Origin: Platycnemis pennipes
Taxonomy: Eukaryota; Arthropoda; Insecta; Odonata; Platycnemididae
Length of the DNA stretch: 64,000 nt
Reading direction: 5' to 3'
Assembly (NCBI GenBank): GCA_933228895.1
Contig: OW121855.1
Coordinates: forward strand, 74,114,698-74,178,697
The notes below the pieces were generated by a model. The model was not told the DNA's origin, searched no databases, and was given only the letters and a program-made list of their open reading frames with translations. A program made the position numbers and the translations under genes. Below, piece after piece: positions 45,722 to 57,182 of this stretch (position 1 is its first letter; every line of letters begins with the position of its first letter).

Positions 45722-45982
45722 CGGTAGGAGTTTTCAGGGAATGGAGGAAGGGTGGAGAGAAACCCGGCGTCGGCATTAGCCTACTCATAACGAAAGGCGC
45801 CAAGGGGACCACGGCTTGACGTCCCATCCGACGGACGGAGTACTGACCTTGAAATGCCCTCCACTAGGCATTCAAGTGGGGACCGGTTTTCCACTGAAAA
45901 TTCCGCCACTGCCGGGAATCGAACCCGGGACCTGGAGATGGGAGGCCAGTACTCTAGCCACCACACCAACCCGATCCCCTTC
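45722..45982 (-). mobile_element. SINE-1 copy, best preserved
   Basis: The minus-strand head GGTTGGTGTGGTGGCTAGAG (A box) and GGGTTCGATTCCCGGC (B box) are intact. Core AGTACTCCGTCCGTCGGATG, then GGACGTCAAGCCGTGG; tail GACGCCGGGTTTCTCTCCAC. It abuts the Penelope-like 5' region. Plus frames at 45816-46172 and minus 45781-46026 lie on it and are not genes. Confidence 0.9.
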
Positions 45983-45999
45983 ATGGACAAGTTTGAATG

Positions 46000-47930
46000 C
46001 GGAATCAACACGTTTAAGAATGACATCGTTTGGCTTGGTTAAAGGTTGTCATGGTTGTTGCTGCTGTGTCTCAAGATTTCTATTCTTATCAGAAGTTGAC
46101 ATAAATTACAGGAGGTGGCCTTCCATATGCTATTATCCGTTACATTTTATCCTATGGTTTATTTCACCCTAGTGACTTAAGACTGTACCATTTGTGCTTT
46201 TTGTGTGTGATCCAACACATCCAATATGCTGAAGGGCAATTCTTTTTCAAAATAATCAGCCTATTTTAAAACTATTTTGTTCTCTCTACGGCTTTATCGC
46301 CGTTACTCGCCAATCTTCTGTTTCTTCCCCATGTAAGTCTTTCTTTCCGTTGCCTTAGCATTCGATGTACTCCTTTTAGCATTTCCTGTACTCGCTTGCT
46401 CTCTTACGAAATCCCCTTCTAAATGCCTTGTTTTCCCTCCACTATTTAACCCCTCTTTGCTTGCTTGCTCCTCTCTATCAAACACCCTCTGTCCATTTTT
46501 TCCCGAACCAACACTAAACAGACCCCAGACCCTGTTCTTCCTTTTTCCTGGTACCCAAAAGTCTTGGAAAACTCTCAAGTATTGAGTGATCCATCATTTC
46601 TTTCCCCACCTCACTCTCTAGGTATTTTTTTTTGCTGCGAACGCTGCTTATTTTAGCATTTGTTTTCCAATCTGCGAGTACTTTCTGACTTTTAATATGT
46701 AACTTATACCTTGGTATTGTGGAAATTTATTGAATTTAGTAGTCCTTGGAAATAGACGTTATTTCGCTAGAGTTACTGGTGGTGAATCGGTATACCACTG
46801 TTTCTTTTATATGCTGCATATTCTAAATACATAGACATTTATATGCTGCATATTCTAAATTTGATTTTTTTATTTCTTCACCAACTAATTATGATATTTT
46901 CAAACTATACCAACGTTTTCACTGAGTGTTCCAGTGTTCGCTAATATCCATATCGAAACCATCTTAGAATGCAGCTCGAACTCGTTCAATTTTAAGTGGC
47001 AGGCTTAATTTATGGGACTCTTTCTCAGGAAAAGAATAAACAAATTGATACTTTACACTATTTATTCCTGCCAACCACGGTTTACCAAGTTTCAATTGTT
47101 TTCATAATGGCTCTTGCTGAGCAACTTCCAAGAAATGTATAATGTTACTTCATATTGTCACTTGTAAAGAAAATATGGTGGATTCAAGATGAATTTGTAT
47201 GAGTTCATCTCTCAGAACTCACACATTGCTCCGCATGAAATAATTCCTTCTCAATATTTTGAGGGTTAAAATTCATTTTCAGGATTGTTTTAAATCTACA
47301 TTCATACTTTTTCTAAGATAAAAAATCTAGAAAAACTTGGGTGAAGTACATATTTGTAATCACCTAAAATCGTGTAAAAATTCCATATCAATAATTTCTC
47401 ATATGGTTTTATTGCAAAATATGTTAAGGGTATGAAATGAGCATTATAATTAGTGTTCCAGTGTGAGAAACACTTTTTACCGTAAAATAAAATTATCGTG
47501 ATTGAATTTCACCCCTTCACCTGTAATTTTCTGGCAGATATTTAGTGTAACTCTTCTTAAGGCTTGATGAATATACGTTCTATCGAGGTAAGAATAATCA
47601 TGTGACCTTTGGAATGCCACCTTTCATATCCACAGACTATTCGATTGTTTGATCTGAGGAGAATAAAGCATATCATGATTGATGTGATAAAAGAAAACGA
47701 GTCCTTTTGTTGGCTACTTTTAGGTTCAGAATAAATAAACACCAGATCATAGTTGACAAGTGAAGACTAGCGTCCATACCTGTCACATTCAGATCACTTC
47801 CGTGTGAGCATTTCTGGTCATGTGATTTCTGAAAGTAATTATTTTATGCTCATTGATAGTTGAAAACTTCAGCTTTAAAGTAAAGACACACTTTTTTAGA
47901 CTTGTATCTAGTGTATCTATCTATCTTTGT
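46000..47930. other. AT-rich stretch with one short direct repeat
   Basis: A 23-base direct repeat occurs at 46806-46828 and 46838-46860. The 91-codon minus frame at 46303-46578 shows no domain. No gene recognised. Confidence 0.4.
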
Positions 47931-47959
47931 ATCTCTTTATTACAGTGGGTCATGAATAA

Positions 47960-48190
47960 TAACTGCACCAGAAGAGGTAAGACTGCGAGCATTTGAAATG
48001 TGGTGTTAAGAACAAAGACATGTCAGACCATATGGATGGGCAAAGACTGTAAAAAAGTGGGTCACGGAAGATGAGAAATAAGAAATGCATGTAAATTTCG
48101 CTATGGACAAAGCATTATCGGGCTCATCATAGGACAGGTCACATGAAGACAGCCAAACCAATTTTGGGATTGAGGACCATTGGTGATGAT
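47960..48190 (+). mobile_element. Possible decayed LINE ORF2 end (second LINE type)
   Basis: EEVRLRAFEMWC can be read at about 47972-48007, with DRSHEDS-like text later in broken frames. This recalls the C-terminal region of another non-LTR family, in which an AFEMWC block is common. Very decayed; tentative. Confidence 0.25.
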
Positions 48191-48199
48191 AAGGATGAA

Positions 48200-48780
48200 G
48201 ACCTTAAAGGTATTTTAAGAAATAAAAAAATAAATTATATATTATAAAGAAATTTAACTTCCTGAATTAAGGTAAATATTGAAAAAATTAACCAATCTTG
48301 TCCCTTGCCTGATAATCAAAAACACTCTTATTCACACAAATTCTCACGGAACTAACGGCATAGCATTTGATCGGTAGCAAAAAGTGTATTCACTTTTAAA
48401 AATAATGATACTTTTATTTTTATGGTTTCGGGAGGAAGTGTAAAACATAAAACGAAAATTTCTCATGCCTAATTCTTGTGTTGAGTAACGTCTTTAGTCG
48501 GAATAACTACTAAAGGATATTTTTGTAGTTGTGAGTAATCATTAAAGAGGGCAATGCTACTTTCCATCATTTATTGCACATAAGGATGATAAACCATTAT
48601 GAGAGAGTATAACATATTTAATGAGCCATCAATATATTGGCACGAGTAAAGACTTCAAAATGTTGGGTACGTCAAGGAAAAGTTCATTGTGTATCTTTAT
48701 CCAGTGGCCTTAATATTTTATGGCGTCTTTAGAATGCTCTTACTTTTTTGTGCGCTCACAATAAGAGCGTTAAGTAGATA
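48200..48780. other. AT-rich stretch upstream of the Hand CpG block
   Basis: No repeat or gene recognised. It may include Hand regulatory DNA, but nothing in the sequence alone proves it. Confidence 0.3.
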
Positions 48781-48868
48781 ATTTACGCCCTTCTCCCTTG
48801 AGACATCGTTCAGCTCCTTCCCGTCCGACTCATCCCACGTTCGCCATTGTTTGATTATTTCGGAGTTT

Positions 48869-48876
48869 TATATAAA
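48869..48876 (+). promoter_or_regulatory. Candidate TATA box upstream of Hand
   Basis: TATATAAA lies at the left edge of the CpG-rich block before Hand, and a CA dinucleotide suitable as a start lies at 48900-48901. A transcript from here would have a leader of about 680 bases containing an ATG at 48891 that opens a 160-codon frame. That makes it a less attractive Hand start than 49475. It could serve a distal or alternative promoter, or be chance. Confidence 0.25.
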
Positions 48877-49472
48877 CGCTGGGGAGAGCGATGTTGTGGC
48901 ATTGGGAAGGGAGAAGGGAGTTTGTGGGGATAAGGTTGGGGTGCGTGGGAGAGGTTGAAAGCTCCGCCCCCCATGGGCGGTCCTTGTCAAAGCCGCCTAT
49001 CCAGGCATGCGCCCTGGGTGCCAGGGTGGGCAAAGGGGGCGTGGCTTACTGGATCCCTGCGGAGGGCGCTAAACGCTCCCTTTCTCCTTCCCACAAGAGA
49101 GAGAGAAGCTTTTTTTCCCTCAGTTTCGTCTCCCTCTTCCACCCCCACCTCCTTTTTACTTTCTGCTTCGAGAGCGAGACCACTGGGAGTCACGCAAAGG
49201 GTCTCCCGTCTCATAACACTCGAGTCTTTCCCGGAGGGAAGTTGTCTCCCATTCTCACCTCCCTCGTGGGGATATGCACCGTCGCTTGCGGAGGAGGAGC
49301 TGAGTTTATCGCCTCCGGCTGTGCTCTTCCCGCTCGAAGCGGCCGGGACTCCCGGGAAAGTGTGCTCTTGTGACACGTACCGAACGAAATAAGTGGGGAG
49401 GGAAGGACGCAAACGAACTCCGAAACGAAAGAAGAAATTTTTCTGCAGTGCGCAAGAGTTGAGTTGGCGCGA

Positions 49473-49478
49473 TCAGTG
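49473..49478 (+). promoter_or_regulatory. Candidate initiator (TCAGTG) for Hand
   Basis: TCAGTG matches the arthropod initiator consensus. Starting at its A (49475) would give a 5' UTR of about 106 bases with no upstream ATG. A DPE-like GGACG lies about 2 bases off the usual +28 position, so support is partial. No TATA box lies about 30 bases upstream. Confidence 0.35.
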
Positions 49479-49580
49479 CGACCGTTAGTGGAGGTGAACG
49501 GACGTTCAATTCACTTGTTGTTCGAGTGTTTAGTTACCGTAACTCCTGAGGACACTAGTCAGAGTGAAGAGGTTACCAAC

Positions 49581-50588
49581 ATGAGTCTGGTGGGTAGCTA
49601 CGGCACCCAGCACCACCTGCACATGCCCCCGCATCACCACCACCATCACCATCTGCTCATGGGCGCCGCTTCATCCTCGGGGAGTGCCGCAGGATCCTCC
49701 CCTCACGACCCGCTATACTCCCCGCACTCGGCTTATTACTCGCCACACCCGTCACTGCACCCGGCAGGCCTGCACCCATACCCGTCGCAACACCCGCACC
49801 ACCACCATCACCACGGCGTGCACCTCACGCACCAGCAGGTGGACAGTTTTCTGGCGCCTTCACCGGCTTCGTCCTCGGCCTCTTCTCCTCCCTCTCTCGA
49901 GGACCACCCTGGGTCGTTCTACGCCTCTGGACCCTGGGGGCCGCCTGCGACTCCCTCGGGGTACGCCGGTTGCAACACACCTACACCCTCCACACCTTCC
50001 GTCTGCGCTCCGGCTCCCTCCACCCCCACGTCTCCGGAGGCTGCCTTCCAGGAGTACGAATACCAACAGCAGCACATTGGCGGTCACTACCAGATACTGC
50101 AGCAGCAGCACTCCGTTCAGGGTCAGCCCTACAGGCTTCAGGGGCAGGCGCACCAGCAGGGGCAGGGGCAGCCCGGGTGCCAGGATCCCCAGGCGCAGCA
50201 GTTGGCGTCGGAGCCGCAGCCCTTCGTGAGGGTGGTGAAGAGGAGGAACACGGCCAACAAGAAAGAGCGGAGGAGGACTCAGAGCATCAACACGGCCTTC
50301 GCCGACCTCCGCGACTGCATTCCCAACGTGCCGTCAGACACGAAGCTCTCCAAGATCAAGACGCTGAGGCTGGCAACGTCGTACATCGCGTACCTGATGG
50401 GTGTGCTCGCCTCTGAGGACCCGAGCGCGTCGGAAGTCGGGTTCAAAGCGGAGATCATGCAGCAGCAGCATCAGCAGGGGAAGAAGGCGTCTGCGATGGC
50501 GGGAGGCGTGACCGGTATGGAGGAGGGCGAGGAACACGAGATCCCGGGCGACGGAGAGACGGAAAGGCGGAGGGGAGAGCAAGGAATG
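49581..50588 (+). CDS. Hand: Hand-type bHLH transcription factor, first coding exon (5' part of CDS)
   Basis: Hand proteins are Twist-family bHLH factors that bind E-box DNA as dimers in the nucleus and act in heart, visceral and circulatory mesoderm. The exon encodes 336 residues. I start at the ATG at 49581: it has a good insect context (TTACCAACATG), there is no ATG between about 49455 and 49580, and the protein begins MSLVG as vertebrate HAND2 does. Residues 1-213 are low-complexity: His runs at 18-24 and 73-78, Ser/Pro-rich middle, Gln-rich from about 155 to 213. The bHLH spans about 220-276: basic region [13 protein letters not shown] with the E-box-contacting Glu at 229, helix 1 [12 protein letters not shown], loop [11 protein letters not shown], helix 2 [23 protein letters not shown] segment follows, as in HAND2. 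ATG at 50586-50588 is followed by GTGAGT, a consensus donor (phase 0). Reading on adds only 10 codons before a stop. The family's C-terminal exon (GRTGWPQ..VWA..L) was not found in the window. Class call near certain; exon end likely. Confidence 0.95.
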
Positions 50589-50594
50589 GTGAGT
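50589..50594 (+). other. Splice donor of Hand intron 1
   Basis: GTGAGT directly follows codon 336 (ATG) of Hand. It matches the metazoan donor consensus and leaves a phase 0 junction. The family is known to place a short conserved C-terminal exon after this point. No sequence encoding the expected tryptophan-rich C-terminal motif was seen downstream, so the intron probably exceeds 13 kb or the second exon was missed. Confidence 0.75.
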
Positions 50595-51689
50595 GTGCTT
50601 GAGAGACAGAGAAAGAGTTAACCAATTAACTTTTACTGGTGGTGGGATAAATTATAGGCACTCTCGGGAAGTGCGAAAACTGCCACGGGCCGATCTATTC
50701 AGCGACTTGATTTATTTTAATTGAATTTATTATAATGGTGGACCTCTCCCTCAGATTCGTATTGATTCTATCATTATCCCTAACCCAAAATATATCTTCG
50801 TCATGTATGCAAAAGTGAGGTACAGTCATTAAAATTAAATACTTAAAATAATATAGAATTAAGAATCTTGCAAACTTCATGCAAAATCGGCTTGGCAGTT
50901 TTCGCAGTGCGAGGGGATGGCATTAAAAGAGCTAATTATGCAGGAAGTTATCCCCTGCGTAACTCACTGTAATTTTTCCATCGCTAAAAATGAGGATACT
51001 GCAATTGCATGAGTAAAAATATATTAACTATATCTAAGTGCAGTGAATCATCATTAGTGGATTTCGCACTGCACATCCATTGATGTCAGACTGCAGTGAA
51101 ACTTTGGTGTCATTAATAAATTTTTGTACCTGGGATTGCAGTATTCTGATCATCCTAAGGTCATCTGGTCATCATGAAGTCATCCGAAAACAAAAACTTA
51201 GAGGTTATTGAAAATTATAAAATCTTGAATAACGGTTGAAGTACAGGGTGGAAATAGGAAGGAAGGGTGAGATAGAGGAATTTTGGTGTTTGAAAAAGTG
51301 AATTAATATCGTAAATATATTGCATAAAAATTACTTTCGTAGCTGATGCGCCTATTGAATGATTTCGCTAGCTTAGAGCGCAAAACTAAAAGGAGGAGGT
51401 GAAATAAGTTGACCCTGATTACAAGAAGCATTGGAAATTTTATTACTTCTCCCTCTGAGAGTGGTGTTGAATTTTTCAAACACTTGGTCTTCCTGACATG
51501 AAAACTAGCGTAAACTGAAGGACTTTGATAGGTGAGTACGTGAGGAGAAAGGAGTGAATAGTTTTGAGGACAATTGAGCGTTTAATTTGATATGAAACAC
51601 AAGTAGATGAGAACGAGAATTTTAGGGGCAACAATTGTGGGTGGAGAACGCATTGACAAGCTAAGACATTTGTGCAAAAATAGGTAGTT

Positions 51690-51860
51690 GGAGACCCAGC
51701 GTTGACATTAACTTGCCCCTGAGTTTTTTTGTGGAGTAAGCTTACCTACTTTGCAAAAGGCGCCAAGAGGTTGGCAGTTTAAAATTTAAGCGGATGGGAT
51801 TTTACATTTGAAGTGTTCTCCGCACGGTATTCAAGTAGGAACATGGATTCGATTGATTAA
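51690..51860 (-). mobile_element. SINE-1 fragment
   Basis: The minus strand keeps GAACACTTCAAATGTAAAATCC, TTGGCGCCTTTTGC and GTCAACGCTGGGTCTCC, all in positions of the SINE-1 core and tail. Head missing. Confidence 0.5.
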
Positions 51861-53081
51861 TGTCACTCTTTACTTCATTTAACCCGAATTATTTGGGAGG
51901 TAAATCTGTGCCCTCCCAGTTTCCCGGAAAATGGATGTTAAATAGTTTTTTGTAAGTGCAAGTTTGCTTAATGCCGAAGAGAGAGGGGCCAAATGAGATT
52001 TTTTAACGGGTGAAGGAAAATTGAAAATATGAGGAGCTTAATTGGCAATCAGACTCAAATAGAGCATTGTGGCTTGCAAAGATGACTCTGTAATTGGGAA
52101 ACCGCATCTACAGGTACACAGTAGTCTACAAGTCAGTCCCAAATTGAGCGTGGAGGAAGATTTCATATTGGAAATAACCTAATATTGAGTTAACAATCCC
52201 TTTGTTAGAAACCACACGCCTGCTCTCAGAATTCACCAAGTACATACGGTGCTTTGCTTCCAAAGTAACTTTCATTTCAACGTATCACTAAGTTTACTTA
52301 CGCCGACCGAAAAATATTTTGACTCATTAATTTACTTACAATTTCCTCTTTCTTTTCATTTCCTCGTACTTAATCATCCGTCGCGCCTAGATTCGCGTAT
52401 TGGTCCAACCCACTTGTACGCGATCCTTTCGGCCTCTTCTCTCCGCTTTTTTTCATAATACTGACGTTCTCTTCAACCTGCCTCACAATCAAGTAGTTCA
52501 GCACTGGATTTGAAAGAAACTTAGTGACTGTAGCTTGACTCAGTGACTGTGACAGTCTAACAATCAGGCGTAAATGAGTAATGCTAGTTTACTTACGCAT
52601 GAACACCCTACTTATGAAATGTAGTATCGGCACCCTTATTTTTAAAATCTCATGTTCACTTTCAAGTGTTCTCTTTTAAAGTAAATTCTATCCGGATCCT
52701 TTTTCATGATGACCCAACGCCTTTAAGAAGAATGTTAGGAAAACCTATCTGTTACCACCATGATATTCTTAGGAAATTACAATAGCTTTCCCGTTTCAAG
52801 TAGCTATTACATCCTCCGTATTTCTCTATAGCCACTTGGTAACTATGATTTTTTTATGCTTGTATGATACGATTAAGTCGCCATTTAAAAGGAGTTCCAA
52901 GTTTGTATGGGAGAAAATTCAGTAATTGATATTTTAAGTGTGTAAACAAAGTGATCGCGTAAGTCATGCCAATAGCACAATTTACAAATTTGAACTTCAT
53001 GGCAATTAATTGTTTTCATATTCTTTAGGCGCCTAACTTCAGAATCCTCCCATATTTTTTCAACCACACTGGAGCCGAAAA

Positions 53082-53200
53082 ATAGTTGTACACAGATAGG
53101 TAACGCGCCGGCCTTGTAACCCAAAAATCGCGGGTTCAAATCCCACATTGGGATGAATGTTGTGTATGTCTTAGAATTGGGGTTAGATGGCGCGACTTAA
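53082..53200 (+). mobile_element. SINE-3 copy (tRNA-derived)
   Basis: GATAGGTAACGCGCCGGCCTTG, then AAATCGCGGGTTCAAATCCC: a tRNA-like head. The following GTGTATGTCTTAGAATTGG resembles the body at 37.4 kb. Confidence 0.55.
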
Positions 53201-54159
53201 ACTTAGCCATTGGGAAATGTAAAACTCAAGTATGCTGCTTTAACTACTTAGATCAAATGTATCATTTACGTGGTGCCGTGCCTTCTCAGAGTAGCATTAA
53301 TTTATCCAATAAATTTTTGAGTTGCAACATCGTATCTTTTAGACTTTCATTGAAATATCAAACTACTATAATAATTTACCTGAAAATAGGAGGAATAAAA
53401 ATCTGATTCTAAACTCAATACAATAGTATTGTGAATGTAACGGGAATCACTCAAAACTAGCGCAGACTTTAACGGCGTGAAAAAAGGTATGCGACGAAAT
53501 ACGCACCTTCATTGGCGATGTGTACGTTTTATTCAGTCGCTGGTTTTTCCTTCAATATCGGCAAATAACGTAAATGCTAAGCGCCCAAAACCCGCGGATG
53601 AGACCTGTAGATTTCGTCTGCAACTTAAACGCATGAATATTTCTTTGATATTTATGTTCATTATCACCCTAAACGCTTAGTTACTATTGTGTCTAATGAG
53701 TGTCCAATATCTGATCAAAATATGATTTTTCATTTCCTTGTCCTGTTTTTATTGTTCATTTCCGATAGGTATTCTCGCGGCCATGAAATTCTCAATCTAA
53801 GTCAATGGCATTTAATGGCTATGATTCGTAAATTGATTTTATGGTTAAAATAATGCTGCGTAGATGGTCTAAAATTGATTTGATTAATTATTTTACACTA
53901 AGTAGGTGACTGAAAATAGTTTACAAATGAATTATTTAACAATAGGAAACTGTTTTATGGTTAATTTAACTCAAGTTGGTGGCCTTTGAAATGGAATAAT
54001 TTCATTTGCTGACAGGTATGGGCGCTAAGTATTAGTGATATTAGTTTACTTGGATTCCGGCGTAAATCAAAAATGTTTAGTTGTCTCCTCTTCGCAACGC
54101 TTATACCATATTTTGGTCTTATTATTTATTGATTTCTTGAACATTTAGCCCGAAGTGAA

Positions 54160-54640
54160 GGACTTTAATTAAAAACCCTATTTGGGAGCGTCGTTCTTCG
54201 CGACTGTGGGAAAGGGGCCGATAAGAAACCAATTCGTAAGCAACCGACTAATTGGATCATCAACCGGCTCTGTTGCCGTCGGAATGTGTTTGGGCAACTG
54301 AGCATTGCCTTGAGTCTCCCTCTCAGTCGCGAAATGGACGTGAGTGAGTATTTAAGGTTTCCGAGTGACCCCTTTTTGCCAGTCGATGCTTCCATAGAAC
54401 GAAAACAAACACGAGAATCGAGCATCTCATCTTACGAACCGTGGGGGAGGGAGGTAATCCCCAGAATGCGTCCCCTTGTCGCGGCGTTGGAGGCTTGACC
54501 GACGTCATACTTCTCCGGTCCCAAGATGCTCCGGCCTGTGGGAAAGTTTCTCCGTCCGCGCTCCGTCCGGCTCCATTCACACGCAGATAAGTGAGTCGCC
54601 GGAAAACAAACAAATGCCTCATGCTCTAGATGAGACAAAG
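54160..54640. other. GC-rich block inside presumed Hand intron
   Basis: Frames of 70-99 codons overlap on both strands (54286-54498 plus, 54323-54622 minus). No match to the expected Hand C-terminus or any domain. A candidate regulatory island by position and composition only. Confidence 0.25.
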
Positions 54641-54644
54641 AGAG

Positions 54645-56165
54645 AGACTAAATGAGGGGTTGAGAATCGCACTGATAGAATGGCAGTGGGATGAAGGGTT
54701 ATCTATGAGGGTGCGAAATTACTTTGTATTCTCAGGGACCAACTTCTTAGTGGATCATATCAATCCTGTTAATTTTCGGCTCTTATCTCGGCTCTTTCCC
54801 TCAGAATGGTAATGGAAAGTACCCCTGAATGCTTAGGATAGAAGTTGAGCTAAATTAATCCAGAAAAAAACATTATTCACAAAATGGAATGATCGGTAGT
54901 TTGCTATTATTGATCGTAGATGTGGATGTTGCAATGTGCTATCCATTCAATTCAGCGTATGGCTTTGTTTCGTTTTCGGGTCCAAGTAACTACAAATATT
55001 TGTTCTCTGCCAGCGCACTGAAACGCAATTCATATTCCTAGCTAAATTTTCTTTAAATATTTCGTCCACAAAGTGTCTGTGCAGTTTTTTATTATTATTG
55101 GTATCTATTCTATATCATCAGCCGTAAAGTTATTTTTCCTCGAAACATTCCCAAACTTTCAACTCCCAAGACTGGTCCTTTTTTGGCGATGGCTCTAGAG
55201 CCGTCTTTTCTTGCCATTTACATGTTCAAAAACATCACAAAAAGTTTACCTACTGTAAACGTTCTTCCGTATGCAAACCTCATAACTATAGCATCTCATC
55301 TTCTGTTTACATATTTCACCATTCATTAACTTCGTACATCTCATTCGAAGTTTATAGTACATTTCTTTCAATTCGCTCATATTATAATTAGTTTCTGAAT
55401 TTTCCTGGGATGGCTTGTTGCGTCTACCTATCTTCTCACAACCGCTTCATTAGTTATTCATAGATTATGCTTCGGGATTTCTTTATTTCTCTTTAGCATT
55501 TTAAATAGCTTGAATTCCGTCTTTACTTTTCTGCTGCTGCTAACACTGGGGGAGAGAGAAAGAAATAGCACTCAGCATGTACGTTATAAGCGTAGATCTT
55601 TATGGAAATGTGCTCTAATTTATGACCAAATCTCTTATCCAAATAAGGCCATTCATTTCCCAATTTAGCAGAAGCAATTCACTATGTCCTGAAATTGTGC
55701 GAGTAACGTTTTTTTTATCATATTGAACAGCTCGTAGTGTCTCTTAAGATGAAGAGAAAAATATAATGATATAAAGAATGCCTTTATTGAAATTGATACT
55801 TTGTTCGCCTTATTTTGGCATGTGCATTCAAATACCTGCTAAAGATCCATGTTAAATATCAGCCATTTTATGAAGCTATTCCTAGAGGAAATTGTAGGCT
55901 GTTCAGGCCGATTTCCGTCGTGGAAATTCCCATGACCGTAGTGAATAATTTTACAGCAACCAAACTTCGAGTTACCGTAAAAAAATATATTTCATTGATA
56001 CCCATAGATCTTGAATGATTAATATAGTTTTTTGGGGATTTCTCCGCGGATACGCGGTTGTCTACCTACGTTTCCCCTCCGCTGCTGGAGGTCTATTCAG
56101 AGTAATGGTGTCTCAGCGAATCTCGCGGGTACTTGTATGGGTTTGGGTAGGTGGGGTCAAGGGTG
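54645..56165. other. AT-rich stretch without recognised feature
   Basis: No gene or repeat family member was recognised in about 1.5 kb. Confidence 0.4.
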
Positions 56166-56753
56166 TTAGGGGGTGGGGTTATTATTCTCCAACACTCCGG
56201 ATTTGAATACAAGAAGTTGTGAATTACTTATTCTCTGCCCTTGGTCCCTGTTAAAATTGTTCTTGTTTTTCTGAATCTCTATCCCCTCTCGAATGGCGCG
56301 AGTTCGGAAATGTTTGTCTCTGGATAAGACGTTCACGCCGGGAATATCTATCGTGTGCCCATTAGCGGCGTGTTCGGCGACTGCTGAGCGTTGAGAGTTA
56401 TGTAGTATAATGGCAGCGAGATTCTCCTTACACCTGGTTTTGATGGTGCGGCCTGTCTCACCAATATATACTTTATAGCAAGTAGGGCATTTAATTTCGT
56501 AGACCCCCTCTGTTTCTAATTCATTGGGTCCTTTAACACTGCGTATCATATTAAGTAGTTGGCTTTTTGGCTTGAATATAGTTTTTATATTGTATTTGGC
56601 CAGAATTCTTGCAATCCGGTCCGTCACCCCTAGGATGTATGGCAGGAAAGTCTTTTTCGCTGGTTCGATTTCTTTCTGCGGTGACTTCGTCCTTTTGTGT
56701 TTCTTTCCCCCTGATGGCCTTGTCAGTATCACTCTTTCTGTAACCGTTGTCAA
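56166..56753 (-). pseudogene. Penelope-like GIY-YIG endonuclease domain
   Basis: 195 codons. A linker (FLPYILGVTDRIARILAKYN, about residues 36-55) leads to the GIY-YIG nuclease, with GVYEIKC at 83-89 and VYIGETGR at 95-102. Cys89 and Cys92 with His128 and His133 fit the CCHH insertion typical of the family. RAIREGIEIQK at 152-161 contains the acidic residue region of the active site. In intact elements it nicks target DNA for integration. The domain looks intact here although the frame upstream is broken. Confidence 0.9.
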
Positions 56754-56804
56754 GTAAAATCTTTCTCAATGTTCCTAGTTCACTTGATCGGTGCTTGTCA
56801 TCGC

Positions 56805-57182
56805 TTAAAATAAAAGAACGGTGGACCATAGGTTTGTGGGTTTTCGATAAACCGTATGTCCCAAGGATCCGTCCTCCTTCCTCATAATGAGCACATCCAA
56901 GAATGCCAGCCTTCCATTCACTTCCACCTCTTTCGTGAATTTTATATTGTCGTGATGCTCGAAGAACTGCTCAAATTTCTCCCTGTCGTGAGTCCAGATC
57001 ACAAACATGTCATCCACGTAGCGTAACCAGAGCGAAGGTTTGTGAGTAGCGGTGTTTAAGGCTGTGGTCTCAAAGTTTTCCATGTATAGATTGGCTATTC
57101 CAGGTGAAAAAGGCGATCCATTGTTACACCTTCCGTCTGTTCGTAAAAGGTGTACCATTTGAAATAAGTGGTTATAAGACAA
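56805..57182 (-). pseudogene. Penelope-like reverse transcriptase core
   Basis: 125 codons hold the polymerase palm: GSPFSPGIANLYMENFE (motif B region, about residues 22-38), LWLRYVDDMFVIW with the catalytic YVDD at 55-58, and RLAFLDVLI at 91-99. YRKPT sits at 112-116. After YRKPT the frame runs into unrelated codons. The continuing PLE sequence (MVHRSFILSDDKHRSSELG..) is in another frame at 56551-56829, so a deletion and frameshift lie near 56826-56845. Upstream, stops separate it from the N-terminal part. Confidence 0.9.

Larger units (their letters stand above)
48780..49580 (+). promoter_or_regulatory. CpG-rich 5' flank and leader of Hand
   Basis: Base composition changes sharply from AT-rich to CpG-rich at about 48780 and stays so through the Hand exon. 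Open frames run through the block on both strands, but none resembles a known protein. I treat it as promoter and 5' UTR sequence. Confidence 0.5.
50595..56165 (+). other. Presumed Hand intron 1, proximal part
   Basis: AT-rich DNA without a recognisable exon. It holds a SINE-1 fragment (51690-51860), a tRNA-like SINE (53082-53200) and a CpG-rich block (54160-54640). Assigning it to the intron is an inference from the donor at 50589 and the lack of the second exon. Confidence 0.4.

Noticed and set aside
45816..46172. 118-codon plus frame containing PGIEPGTW
   Set aside because: It is antisense translation of the SINE-1 tRNA-like head, a frequent artefact of such SINEs.
48891..49392. 160- and 145-codon plus frames upstream of Hand
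   Set aside because: They overlap each other and a 141-codon minus frame in the GC-rich promoter block, and look like no known protein.
49684..50416. Out-of-frame 181- and 148-codon frames over the Hand exon
   Set aside because: Shadow frames of the Hand coding sequence.
53477..54500. Hand second exon in or near 53.5-54.5 kb
   Set aside because: None of the frames contains the family's C-terminal GRTGWPQ..VWA pattern.
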